This document shows positions 23,328-32,676 of a DNA stretch of 64,000 nucleotides, in pieces. Positions within the stretch are counted from its first letter, which is position 1. Each line of letters starts with the position of its first letter. The notes beneath the pieces were generated by a model. The model had not been told where the DNA came from. It worked only from the letters and a program-made list of their open reading frames with translations, and made no database searches. The translations under genes were made by a program, and so were the position numbers. Location: positions 1-64,000 of the forward strand of contig JAZDEY010000078.1 in the NCBI GenBank assembly GCA_043808325.1, given 5' to 3'. The DNA comes from JAZDEY01 sp043808325 [NCBI: Candidatus Eiseniibacteriota bacterium] (lineage in GTDB: Bacteria; Arandabacterota; Arandabacteria; Arandabacterales).

Positions 23328-26300
23328 CTATCTCACAACCAGCATTTTCTTGGTGGCCCTGAAGCCTCCGCCGTCCATGGTATAGAAATACACCCCGCTC
23401 GAGACGCGCTCGCCTGCGGCATTTGTCCCGTCCCAGGAGGCGCTGTACCGGCCCGGATCTTTCGATTGCTTGACCAGCGTTCGCACCAACTGCCCCGCGG
23501 TATTGAATACACGGATCTTTACGTCACATCGGCTCGCTATCTCGTACCTGATCTCCGTGGCAGCCGCCACAGGATTCGGCGCATTCTGAGAGAGCGCCCA
23601 GGCGAAAACTGCACGACCCGGCGGTGCCACTCCGGCGGTGCCGCCACCGGACGGCTCTAGGCCAAAGAGGTCATGAAGGATGACGTGCATGAGATCCGCT
23701 CGCCCATAGTAGTCGCCCGCATTGAAATCCGGAGCGGGCGATTGCGCACTGCCATCGCAGTAACCGCGGGAGTGGTTCACTGTAGAGCACAGATCGAAAT
23801 TGAGCGAGACACACTGCCCCAGGCCCTGGTACTCCACGTAGGTGGCCCCATCTGCGTGAGGATAGGTGCCACTCACATTGAGCACATCAAGCAACTGCTG
23901 AGCCGTGTAGCCCGCCGGTGGAGATAGGTTCGTGAGGATGTAGCTCATATCCTTAAGATATGGGCACCCTCGGTAGACCAGGACCGAGTCCAATTGAATC
24001 GAGACCGGGGAGCCGAACACATTGACTGTGGGAGCAGCCTTCATGTAAGCATAGGGGGTAGTGAAGCCGGACTCCATCTCTTCCTCATAGGTGCTACCCA
24101 TGATACCGCTTAGAAACTCACCGCCGAGTGAGTCCTCACCAACCACCACCATGTTGTAAGCGATCCGGTCGCCGCACAACACCACCTTGCCTCCGGCGCC
24201 GAGATAGGCCTTGATGACTCGCTGGGCTTCGGTATCAAACAGGTAATTCGAGAAGTAGGGCCCCGTGAACCACACCACGGCGTCATAGTCATCATACCAA
24301 ATCGGATGGATGTGCTGATTGCTACCCGCGCCGCTGATGTCGTACTTGTCGTAGCAGTAGCCGGCATCCGTCAGGGTCTGCTCGTATATAGCTTCGAGCG
24401 GGACGGTGCGGTCGGTCACACTCAGACACGGTGACCAGTCATACAGCCTCCGGTTGTGTCCGTCCACGAGAAGCACCTTGGTACCCGTATAGGTCTCCGG
24501 GAAAGTGGGAAGGATCGAAAACTCGAAGTAGTCGTCGCGCGTTCCCGTGTGTCCCGTGTGTCCGGGATTTGCTCTACCTGGGAAATACCCGAAGTTGCCG
24601 AGGGCATCGGTCGCCTTGACGTAGTACCAGACCTCGGTGCCCGTGGCCCACTCGGTAAGACCGAAGTCGGAAGGGCACAGGGTCCCATAGTACTCGCCGC
24701 CCAGGGTTGGATCCGAGGGCTCCCGAGGCATGGCGAGGTGCATCACCCTATTGACCCAAGTTGCACCGCCGTCGATGCTCCCCCAGACCTCCACTGCCGT
24801 AAGATGATCGTCATCGGCGACGTTGAGATACAGCTGATCCCCCTTCGGAAGCGGGGGCGCCCCCGGGCCTGAGTAGCGCGCCACCGAGTCGGCGTCGTAA
24901 GCATCGAAGAAGGAGTTGTAGCCGCAGATGCCTGTAAAGAAGGTGTCGTGGAGGAGATCTATGCCGCGCGCTGAAAAGACGGTGGCACTTCCGTCAAAGA
25001 AACCGATCGAGACATTGTCCACCTGAAAATCGGTGCCCGTGTGCTTGCCCCGGCATATATCCCCTGGCACAGAGCTATCTATAATATCCCAAGCATATTG
25101 CATGGAGTCGGCCGTCGAGGTCATATAGCGTGAGACGTCTTCCGACCGGTCGAAATTCCAGAAGAAGCACCCGCTACCGCAGATCGAGTAGTCTCTATCT
25201 TCCACCCAGGGGCACCATCTCTGGGTAGCTGAGTCATAGAACCTTACCCTGGTGGCCGTGTAATCACAGGTGTTGTCCCAGGCACACCTGAACTCGTCCC
25301 ACTGAACCGCGCACCCGCTGCTAGGCACGGGCACCTTGGGTGTCATCAGCCGATAGTACCAACCGTTCCTCCAGGCGACTCCACTAGGGTAGCCCTTTTC
25401 AGGTCGTGCACGGTAAACGAAGGAAGAATCGAGATGGCAGGTAGCTCGCGGGCCTCCGTCACCGCCCTCATACGGTGGGTCGGGATCGTGCGTTATGTGC
25501 CACGCGTCGAGCACGCCGGGGGGATTCTCGAGCGTCCAGTACTCGGGCAGCGGGCCGAAGGCGGCACAGGTCTCAAAGTCCTGAGCGTAGAAGCTCCCGG
25601 CATCGCCATAGATCATTACGTTGTCAACGAAGGCTGCACCATCGGTGTTGCCCCGGCCATCGCCATCACTCCAGGCGCCGTCAGAAACGAATCTCCATCT
25701 CAACTTGGGAGCGTTGACCGTCGTGCCCAGCATCGTCTTGGTGATGATCCCCTTGAATGCGGGGACACCCGTGATAGTTCTGGGTTGCCAGTCGCACCGG
25801 GTGAGCCTCGAAACATCGGTATTCCCGAAGTAATCGGGATTAGGATTGGAGGTCCCACCACAAGCGCTACCCGGGTCATTGCTGGTGGCGTTGAACACGG
25901 CGAGGGTCTTCCAGGTAGTTCCGGCCAAGTAGTCGACGTAGAAATAGTCGTACTTGCACTCGGTGTCATACCGGGGATCGAGGTAAAGTGTACAGCCATT
26001 GGCCACACTGAAGGACGAAGGCAGCGTGAGCTGCGCTACGCAGTTCCACTGGTCGCCGTAACCCGGGGGATTGATCCAGGTCCCACATTCGACCGGCTGG
26101 CCCTGCCACAGCGCCCCCGATCCACACCACAGAGCGTAGTTGCCGCAATAGGCCCTTTGGTCGGTGCGGTAGGTATCCACGTGCCAGTAGTTGATTCCCA
26201 TCGGGGACGGCAGGCTTCTCACATCGACGTGGGTGAAGCACCTGGTATCCCACGGTGGATTGGTGCCGCACGAGTCACCTGGGCCACCCTCAAAACACCA

Positions 26301-26579
26301 GGTCTCAAGCGGCCCCGGGCCACCACTTGTCTCGCCGCCATGCCCCAGGGCGGGGTCCCCCGGGCAGTATGACGCGTTATCATGGGCTTGAAGCCAGGTC
26401 GTGTCGCCGGCGGAAGTCATGACAAAAGGCCCGGAAGCTGAGCCGAGCCCTCCGCCGGGCATTCCCGCAGGATTAAACGGCGGCTGAAGGTCACGCTGGC
26501 ATTCCGTCATTGGGAAACCATCCGAGGAGAGCAACATGAGCGATACAAACAAAAGCCCGACTACGGTCGCTGCTTTCAT
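23328..26579 (-). CDS. Giant secreted protein with FlgD/T9SS-like C-terminal domain (copy 1)
   Basis: About 1083 residues, signal peptide at the N-terminus (MKAATVVGLLFVSLMLLSS). The middle has sugar-binding/jelly-roll-like strands rich in Cys and Trp. At about 720-860 is a segment like GATase1/ThuA folds (VLLVDGHNRR, AVVWFTGPYFSNYL, GGKVVLCGDRIAYN). The last about 85 residues form a FlgD/T9SS type A-like domain (IRVFNTAGQLVRTLV, YSASWDGTNAAGERVSSG, KKMLVVR). It is a close paralogue of the gene at 26588-29830, with near-identical stretches and more divergent ends. The ATG at 26579 has GAGG upstream; the upstream gene stops at 26588. Probably a surface or released protein; no catalytic site recognised. 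Confidence 0.8.
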   Translation of the reverse strand: MKAATVVGLLFVSLMLLSSDGFPMTECQRDLQPPFNPAGMPGGGLGSASGPFVMTSAGDTTWLQAHDNASYCPGDPALGHGGETSGGPGPLETWCFEGGPGDSCGTNPPWDTRCFTHVDVRSLPSPMGINYWHVDTYRTDQRAYCGNYALWCGSGALWQGQPVECGTWINPPGYGDQWNCVAQLTLPSSFSVANGCTLYLDPRYDTECKYDYFYVDYLAGTTWKTLAVFNATSNDPGSACGGTSNPNPDYFGNTDVSRLTRCDWQPRTITGVPAFKGIITKTMLGTTVNAPKLRWRFVSDGAWSDGDGRGNTDGAAFVDNVMIYGDAGSFYAQDFETCAAFGPLPEYWTLENPPGVLDAWHITHDPDPPYEGGDGGPRATCHLDSSFVYRARPEKGYPSGVAWRNGWYYRLMTPKVPVPSSGCAVQWDEFRCAWDNTCDYTATRVRFYDSATQRWCPWVEDRDYSICGSGCFFWNFDRSEDVSRYMTSTADSMQYAWDIIDSSVPGDICRGKHTGTDFQVDNVSIGFFDGSATVFSARGIDLLHDTFFTGICGYNSFFDAYDADSVARYSGPGAPPLPKGDQLYLNVADDDHLTAVEVWGSIDGGATWVNRVMHLAMPREPSDPTLGGEYYGTLCPSDFGLTEWATGTEVWYYVKATDALGNFGYFPGRANPGHTGHTGTRDDYFEFSILPTFPETYTGTKVLLVDGHNRRLYDWSPCLSVTDRTVPLEAIYEQTLTDAGYCYDKYDISGAGSNQHIHPIWYDDYDAVVWFTGPYFSNYLFDTEAQRVIKAYLGAGGKVVLCGDRIAYNMVVVGEDSLGGEFLSGIMGSTYEEEMESGFTTPYAYMKAAPTVNVFGSPVSIQLDSVLVYRGCPYLKDMSYILTNLSPPAGYTAQQLLDVLNVSGTYPHADGATYVEYQGLGQCVSLNFDLCSTVNHSRGYCDGSAQSPAPDFNAGDYYGRADLMHVILHDLFGLEPSGGGTAGVAPPGRAVFAWALSQNAPNPVAAATEIRYEIASRCDVKIRVFNTAGQLVRTLVKQSKDPGRYSASWDGTNAAGERVSSGVYFYTMDGGGFRATKKMLVVR

Positions 26580-26587
26580 CCCACACC

Positions 26588-29500
26588 TCATCTCAATACC
26601 AACATCTTCTTGATCGACTTATACCCGGATGCTTCCATCTTGTAGAAATAGACACCGCTCGACACTCGCTGGCCTTGAGCGTTCGTGCCGTCCCAGGCCA
26701 CATTGTACTCGCCGGGCCCCTTGCGCTCGGCTACCAGGGTACGCACCATCTGACCGGTCGCGCTATAAAGCGTGATCTTGACTTCCCCGGCACGAGCGAC
26801 TGCGTACCTGATGTCTGCGGATGCCCTTACAGGATTGGGTGTATTCTGGAAGAGGTCCCACTGGTGCACCGGGGACTTGGGCTCGGGCGCTCCTGCCTGG
26901 CCACCGCTTGAGGATGGCAGTCCAAAGAGGTCTTCAAGAATCACCCGCACAAGTTCCACGCGGCCATCATAAGTCCCCGCAGCAAAATCCGGGGCCGGGC
27001 CGGCGGCATTGCCGTCGCAGTAGCCGCGCTCATGACTGACCGAGGCCGACAGATCGAAATTGACATAGACGCACTGGCCCAGGCCACTGGCCTCGGTGTA
27101 GATCACTTCATCGGCCTGCGCGATTGTGGGATTCGCAAGGTACATAAGTTGCTGAGCCGTATAGCCCGGAGGCGGAGTGGCGTTGGTGAGCACATACGAC
27201 ATATCCTTCAGGTCCGGGCAGCTCCGATAGACCAGCAGCGTGTCGAGGTCGACGGCCACGGGAGTCCCGAACACGGCGATCGAATCCACGGCCACGGAAT
27301 AGGCAAACGGGTAGGTGAAGCCATCCGGCATCCAGCTCTGGTAGACGCATCCCAGGATCCCACTCAGGAACTCGCCACCGAGCGAGTCCTCGCCGACCTC
27401 CGCCATACAGTAGGCTATCCGGTCACCACACAGCACCACCTTGCCGCCACCATCGAGGTAGTCTCTCAGGGCCCGCTGGGCCTCGGCGTCAAACAGATAG
27501 TTGGCGAAATAGGGCCCCGTGAACCACACTACCGCATCATAGTCTGAAAACGTGGTCGGATGGATGTGCTGATTGCTCCCGGCTCCGCCGATGTCAAACT
27601 TATCGTAGCAGTAGCCGGCATCCGCCAGGGTCTGGCCGTAGATTTTCTCAAGCATGAACTGCTGGTCTGTCTGGCTGAGGCAGGGCGCCCAATCGTTCAC
27701 CCGTCGGCTGTGCCCATCGACAAGTAGAATTCTCGGACCCTCGTAACTCTCCGGAAACATCGGCAGGATCGAGAACTCCAGATAGTCCTCGCGCGTGCCA
27801 GTGCGGCCGGGATGGCTGGGATCGGCCTTGTCCGGGAAATACCCGAAATTGCCGAGGACGTCGGTGGCCTTGACGTAGTACCAGACCTCAGTGCCTCTCG
27901 CCCACTGACCGAGGCCGAAATCGGCCGGGCAGAGTGTACCATAGTACTCTCCGCCAAGAGCCGGGTCGAACGGATCCGCGGCCTCCGCAAAAGTCATAGG
28001 GTTGGAGTGCCAGTTCGCACCCCCGTCAATGCTTCCCCAGACTGCAACGGCGCCAAGATGGTCAGGGTCGATCACGCGGAGATAGAGCTGGTCTTCCTTG
28101 GGAAGCGGCGGCGCTCCCGGACCTGAGTACTTGGCCACGGTATCCGGGCTATAGACATCGAAGAAGGAGTTGTAGCCGCAGATATCGGTGAGGAAGGTGT
28201 CGTGGAGCAGATCTATCCCTCTCCCCCCGAAATCCGTGGCCGCGGCATCGTAGAAACCGATTGAGACGTTGTCGACCTGGTAGTCGGTGGAGGTATGCTT
28301 GCCCCGACACGGGTCCCCAGGCACTGATACATCGAGGACCTCCCACGCGAATTGCATCGAGTCGGCGGTCGAGGTCATATAGTCTGAAACGTCTTTCGAC
28401 CGGTCGAAATTCCAGAAGAAGCAACCCTCAAGATGGATCGGAGTGGGGTCAAGCCACGGGCACCACTTGCCATACTGGCTATCATAGAACCTCACCCACT
28501 CACTCCCATAGTCACAGGTGACGTCGGAACTGCACCAATAGGAGTCGTACTGGATTAGTGCCCCGCTATTCACCATGGGAACGCGCGGAGTCATCAGCCG
28601 GTAGTACCAGCCGTTCCGCCAGGCAGCCCCCGATGGATACCCCTTCTCGGGCCGGGCGCGCCACATCATCGAGGAGTCCACGACGCAGGTGACGCGGGTT
28701 CCGCCATCCCCACCGCCCTCATACGGCGGGTCGGGATCGTGCGTTATGTGCCATTGGTCGATCACGCCGGCCGGATTCTCGAGCGTCCAGTACTCGGGCA
28801 GCTGCCCGAAGGCGGCACAGGTCTCGAAGTCCTGAGCATAGAAACTCCCGGCAGCGCCGTAGACCATCACGTTGTCAACGAAGGCTGCGCCATCCGTGTT
28901 CCCCCTCCCGTCGCTATCACTCCAGCCGCCGTCAGAAACGAATCTCCATCTCAACTTGGGCGCGTTGACCGTCGTGCCCAGCATCGCCTTTGTGATAATG
29001 CCCTTGTATGCGGGCTGTCCGGGCACGGCCCTCTCCTGCCAATTACACTGGGTGAGCCTGTTGAGGTCCGTGTTCCCAAAGTAGTCTGGGTTAGGCGCTG
29101 CACTCCCGCCGCAGGGCCCGCCGGGGTCATTGCTGGTGGCGTTGAACATCGCAAGCGTCTTCCAGGTGGTGCCGCTTAAGTAGTCGACATAGAAATAGTC
29201 GTACTTGCACTCGGTGTCATACCGGGGGTCGAAGTAGACCGTGCAGCCATTGGCCACGCTGAAGGAGGAAGGCAGCGCGAGCTGGGCTATGCAGTTCCAC
29301 TGGTCGCCGTAGCCCGGTGGATCGATCCAGGTCCCGCATTCGACCGGCTGACCCTGCCACAGCGCAGCCGAGCCGCACCACAACGCGCGACTGCCGCAGT
29401 AGGCTCGCTGGGTGGTCTTGTAACTATCGATGTGCCAGTAGTTGATGTTCATCTGCGAGGGTAGAGCTCGTACATCCACGTGCTTAAAACAGTCGGTGGT

Positions 29501-29830
29501 CCAGGGCGGATTGGTGCCGCACGAGTCGCCTGGGCCACCCTCAAAACACCAGGTCTCGAGCGGCCCGGGACCGCCGGTCGCCTCGCCGCCGTGACCCAAG
29601 GTAGGATCGCCAGGGCAAGCGGCCGACGTGTTGTGAACCTGGACCCAGGTGGTGTCTCCCCCTGACGAGAGAACGTAGGGTTCATTGACCGACAGGTAGT
29701 TGGTCGCTGCGAGCGGCGGTGGCGCGATTTGGCCGCGTTCGACCATCGCAAAGCCCGAAGCAGCGAGTACTAACAAGATGACTGCAATAGTCAGCAAACC
29801 TAAGAGCAGATCTGTCTTCCTTGCGTCCAT
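26588..29830 (-). CDS. Giant secreted protein with FlgD/T9SS-like C-terminal domain (copy 2)
   Basis: About 1080 residues, paralogous over its whole length to the downstream neighbour. The N-terminal segment KTDLLLGLLTIAVILLVLAA is a signal peptide or anchor. Shared blocks are CWFEGGPGDSC-type cysteine motifs near the start, jelly-roll-like domains with KYDYFYVDYL, the DGHSRR...GGKVVLCGDRIAYC GATase-like segment and a C-terminal FlgD-like domain (ITLYSATGQMVRTLV, SIKKMLVLR). ATG 29830 follows AGGAGACACGTC. The promoter at 30058-30086 would give a leader of about 220 bases. Downstream copy starts 9 bp after its stop, so both are probably made together. Function unknown; likely cell-surface. 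Confidence 0.8.
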   Translation of the reverse strand: MDARKTDLLLGLLTIAVILLVLAASGFAMVERGQIAPPPLAATNYLSVNEPYVLSSGGDTTWVQVHNTSAACPGDPTLGHGGEATGGPGPLETWCFEGGPGDSCGTNPPWTTDCFKHVDVRALPSQMNINYWHIDSYKTTQRAYCGSRALWCGSAALWQGQPVECGTWIDPPGYGDQWNCIAQLALPSSFSVANGCTVYFDPRYDTECKYDYFYVDYLSGTTWKTLAMFNATSNDPGGPCGGSAAPNPDYFGNTDLNRLTQCNWQERAVPGQPAYKGIITKAMLGTTVNAPKLRWRFVSDGGWSDSDGRGNTDGAAFVDNVMVYGAAGSFYAQDFETCAAFGQLPEYWTLENPAGVIDQWHITHDPDPPYEGGGDGGTRVTCVVDSSMMWRARPEKGYPSGAAWRNGWYYRLMTPRVPMVNSGALIQYDSYWCSSDVTCDYGSEWVRFYDSQYGKWCPWLDPTPIHLEGCFFWNFDRSKDVSDYMTSTADSMQFAWEVLDVSVPGDPCRGKHTSTDYQVDNVSIGFYDAAATDFGGRGIDLLHDTFLTDICGYNSFFDVYSPDTVAKYSGPGAPPLPKEDQLYLRVIDPDHLGAVAVWGSIDGGANWHSNPMTFAEAADPFDPALGGEYYGTLCPADFGLGQWARGTEVWYYVKATDVLGNFGYFPDKADPSHPGRTGTREDYLEFSILPMFPESYEGPRILLVDGHSRRVNDWAPCLSQTDQQFMLEKIYGQTLADAGYCYDKFDIGGAGSNQHIHPTTFSDYDAVVWFTGPYFANYLFDAEAQRALRDYLDGGGKVVLCGDRIAYCMAEVGEDSLGGEFLSGILGCVYQSWMPDGFTYPFAYSVAVDSIAVFGTPVAVDLDTLLVYRSCPDLKDMSYVLTNATPPPGYTAQQLMYLANPTIAQADEVIYTEASGLGQCVYVNFDLSASVSHERGYCDGNAAGPAPDFAAGTYDGRVELVRVILEDLFGLPSSSGGQAGAPEPKSPVHQWDLFQNTPNPVRASADIRYAVARAGEVKITLYSATGQMVRTLVAERKGPGEYNVAWDGTNAQGQRVSSGVYFYKMEASGYKSIKKMLVLR

Positions 29831-30133
29831 GACGTGTCTCCTGATTTCATGGTACACGGTTCTGGGGCGCAGGTCGTGGCATCACTGGAAACCGCTCGGG
29901 AAGCACAGGTGCTGATGAGTACATAGAGCTTGATGAAGAGATGAAGCAGGGCAGAACAGCCGACAGACAGATCGGCCCCTCGCTTCTCACGGCGTCCCTC
30001 CGGGCAATCTAAAGCGGGAACCCTATGCCCACTTGCAAAACCACCCCAACCGCCAATATTATACCACATTTCGCTCAAACCGTGAAGGGGTAGAACTTGG
30101 GCAGCCTCCGTGAGCCAGGTGGCGCATGCGAGG
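29831..30133. other. 303-bp intergenic region upstream of the secreted paralogues
   Basis: Contains a minus-strand promoter (30058-30086) for the two giant secreted proteins and a long leader with no convincing small gene. Nothing else recognised. Confidence 0.5.
30058..30086 (-). promoter_or_regulatory. Promoter for the tandem secreted-protein genes
   Basis: On the minus strand TTCACG, 17-bp spacer and a perfect TATAAT. The -35 is at 30081-30086, the -10 at 30058-30063, about 230 bp upstream of ATG 29830. Confidence 0.55.
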
Positions 30134-32494
30134 TCACCTCCTGACCACGTACGCCGTGGTCCAGGGAGGCGCGGCGGGCGGCCGGCTTATCAGCATCTCG
30201 GTCCACGCTTCGTCGGTCAGGCGATCGCCCATCGGCTGCTTGAATTCGAAATAGGACAACTCGGGACCGGCAGCCGCATAAGTCCCCCGGCCGATCCTCA
30301 TCGCCGTGACAAGGATGTCCAAGTGACCGCAGGCCTCTTCGAGCACCACGCCGCTGTTTGCGTCAGTGTGGACATCGGCAACCATGACGGTCCGCTTGGA
30401 TCTGGCATCCAGCCCTTCAAACACTCCACCCAGGACGCCCCCGAATCCCCGAATGAAGGCCAGGTCTTGCTCGGTCAGGGCCTCCCCATTAAGCTCCCCG
30501 GTCGAAATCCTGATCAAGGTGGTGAGTGCATCCTCAAGCCTAACGAGACTAGCGGCCTGCCGATCCGTAATCAAGGTCATCGCCTTTAGCCCATTGCGCA
30601 TCATCCGGGTAAGGCTCAAGAGGCGGTTATAGACTTCGGGCACGGGTTCCACGTAGCCGGTCACCTTTGGTGCCTCTGTAGGTCGGTCACTAACCATCCC
30701 GGTGGTTTCTATCGTGTAGCTCTGCTTGGCATAAAGGATGGTATCATGCCTGAGCTCGGCCCACGAGGCGAGTCCAAGGGTCACGAGCCTGGTCCTCCAG
30801 GCATCGCTCGCCATAAAGGCAGGGAAGCCGGGGCCATGCTGATTGAGGAGAGCCTTGAGCACCCAGAGCCAATTCCAGTAGAGGTTCTGATTCCAGTCCG
30901 CAGGTTTAAGCTGGTCGATCTCCGTCTTGATCTGGGCGAAGGCCTTGTCGAAGTTCTCATACTTGCTGTCACCCAGATCATCCAAGATGGCCCTCGCCCG
31001 GTCGGAGCCGAGAACCGCCAGCACATCGAGCCCGCGAGGCAGCCCCCGTGCCTTCCCCACACCGGCCATGCCGACGACCGTGAAGGGCATTCCTGTACCG
31101 GTGAACGGGCCCGTATAGGGATTAACAAGCTTGGAGAGTATGTAGGAATCCGGAACGAAGCGTTGACCCATAAACCTGAAACCCCGGGTCTTATCGAGAC
31201 ACTCGTCGGCCTGGTCGGGAGTGAAAGGTGGCACAAGGGCGCAGTCACCGGTCCCGCCGTAGATGCGGGCCGAGCGGTATTCGGCGAGCCTTGCCTTGAG
31301 GGCGCCCTGTTTGGCCGGATCGCCAAAGAGGGCCGGATCAGGCACACCCTTGCTTCCGCCAAATACCCGGTTCATGGCCTCGAGGTACTGATATGGCCCA
31401 AGATCATCCGAGAAGCCGACAAAGAAGGCGGTCGCTCGGTAGACCTGGCCCCACAGCGCCGTCAGGTTCTTATCATCGCCCATCAGCCTGGCTATGAGGC
31501 AGGCGCCCATGGTCTGAATCCTGGCGTCATACTCGGATATCAGGGCATCGCAGGTGAAGCAAGTAGTGCCCGCCGGGATATCGGCGCTACCTTTGAGCAG
31601 CATAGTCATCCTGCCAAACCACATCATCGCCCGGAAGTAGCTCTTGAGTTTCTCCGAGATGGTGTAATGGCCGCGGGGCACATACTGAGAGTAGTCTTCC
31701 GCATATATGACCAGGGGCGAAGACGCAAAACCAGCATGCTTGGCGATAAGGTCACGTTCTGCCTTGACGACTGCAGCGAATTCCGCCGGAACTTCGAACC
31801 GGTAGGTCGCGAGGTCGGCGCTCGTGAATTCCCGCGATTGTCCCGACCGATTGTCGCCGGGGCGCTGGGGCCCCCCGATTCGGGCTCCATCCGATGGCCC
31901 GCCCGCTTGACTGGCTTGAGGTTGGAGCAGGGAAAGCCCGACTGCCAGAAACGTCGCATCCCGCCCTGCGGCCTCTTTGGCATCCCCGCTGGAACTGCGG
32001 TAGACATCCGAACACTGCTCGAAGAGCCGCACGCTCATTGTCCAGAGAGCATCATAGAGATACTGCGCCTCGATTGAACTCAAGGTATAGTCGAAAAGCA
32101 CGTGGTAGGTATGAAGCAGAGATGCCGAGGTCACCAGGATCGGAACCCCGTGGGCCGCAAGGGCCTCATAGGCCTCGGCGACATCCTCGCACTGATGCAC
32201 CAGATTGAAGTCTGTGACTACGAAACCGTTCTTGAGGAAGATATCGTTCGCCTCGGGGGCGAGTTGGAGAGCCGTAAGGTCCCGGTAGTTGGCAATTGAG
32301 CTCGCACTCAAGGGCAGTGAATATGCCGGAGCAGCATATGAACCTGCTAGCGGCTGGTACTCGAAGTAGTGCCTGAAATCCAGGCTCCCATCCGGAGCCT
32401 CCACATCCGACGGGGCTCCTATCGTCACGACTGACCAGATCAAGCCCAGAGCGACCGGCAATACCATCGCCCTCGTGCCAATTCGCTTCGTCAT
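30134..32494 (-). CDS. Secreted DUF3160 domain protein
   Basis: A 786-residue exported protein; signal peptide MTKRIGTRAMVLPVALGL with following hydrophobic stretch to about residue 23. The body fits DUF3160: VVTDFNLVHQCEDVAEAYEAL near the N-terminus, the LLHTYHVLFDYTLSSIEAQYLYDALW segment, SYKLKSYFRAMMWFGRMTML-like helix (EKLKSYFRAMMWFGRMT), and RFMGQRFVPDSYILSKLVNP. DUF3160 proteins are large helical secreted proteins of unknown function. ATG 32494 has AAGGGGG upstream; the preceding in-frame residues are not signal-like. A low-complexity, Gln/Gly/Asp-rich loop lies at about 195-220. Divergent from the sulfatase-superfamily gene. Function not known. Confidence 0.85.
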   Translation of the reverse strand: MTKRIGTRAMVLPVALGLIWSVVTIGAPSDVEAPDGSLDFRHYFEYQPLAGSYAAPAYSLPLSASSIANYRDLTALQLAPEANDIFLKNGFVVTDFNLVHQCEDVAEAYEALAAHGVPILVTSASLLHTYHVLFDYTLSSIEAQYLYDALWTMSVRLFEQCSDVYRSSSGDAKEAAGRDATFLAVGLSLLQPQASQAGGPSDGARIGGPQRPGDNRSGQSREFTSADLATYRFEVPAEFAAVVKAERDLIAKHAGFASSPLVIYAEDYSQYVPRGHYTISEKLKSYFRAMMWFGRMTMLLKGSADIPAGTTCFTCDALISEYDARIQTMGACLIARLMGDDKNLTALWGQVYRATAFFVGFSDDLGPYQYLEAMNRVFGGSKGVPDPALFGDPAKQGALKARLAEYRSARIYGGTGDCALVPPFTPDQADECLDKTRGFRFMGQRFVPDSYILSKLVNPYTGPFTGTGMPFTVVGMAGVGKARGLPRGLDVLAVLGSDRARAILDDLGDSKYENFDKAFAQIKTEIDQLKPADWNQNLYWNWLWVLKALLNQHGPGFPAFMASDAWRTRLVTLGLASWAELRHDTILYAKQSYTIETTGMVSDRPTEAPKVTGYVEPVPEVYNRLLSLTRMMRNGLKAMTLITDRQAASLVRLEDALTTLIRISTGELNGEALTEQDLAFIRGFGGVLGGVFEGLDARSKRTVMVADVHTDANSGVVLEEACGHLDILVTAMRIGRGTYAAAGPELSYFEFKQPMGDRLTDEAWTEMLISRPPAAPPWTTAYVVRR

Positions 32495-32603
32495 CGGAGA
32501 ACCCCCTTTCGGGCCGACCAACCCCATCGATTGTCTCCACGGGATATCCTGGAATGTGGTCTACCTAACTATGCCCGTTTGCGGCATCAACGTCCACTGT
32601 TCG

Positions 32604-32626
32604 ATTGAATCCTCCGGCGATTCAAT
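32604..32626. promoter_or_regulatory. Palindromic operator-like site
   Basis: ATTGAATC-CTCCGGC-GATTCAAT is a perfect 8-bp inverted repeat with a 7-bp centre, 15 bp upstream of the -35 box of the gene at 32677 and between divergent genes. It could be a repressor site; no regulator is adjacent. Confidence 0.4.
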
Positions 32627-32640
32627 TGCAAGGTTTGAAG

Positions 32641-32670
32641 TTGACCCGGCTGCAAGCCAACTGGTAGATT
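32641..32670 (+). promoter_or_regulatory. Promoter giving a probable leaderless transcript
   Basis: TTGACC (32641-32646), 18-bp spacer, TAGATT (32665-32670). The ATG at 32677 is 7 bp beyond the -10 box, where transcription would start, so the mRNA would have no leader. No ribosome site precedes this ATG. Confidence 0.5.
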
Positions 32671-32676
32671 TCGACT

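Noticed and set aside
25434-26372. 312-codon plus-strand frame inside the secreted paralogue
   Set aside because: A shadow of copy 1 that also appears in part opposite copy 2; it reflects codon bias and not a gene.
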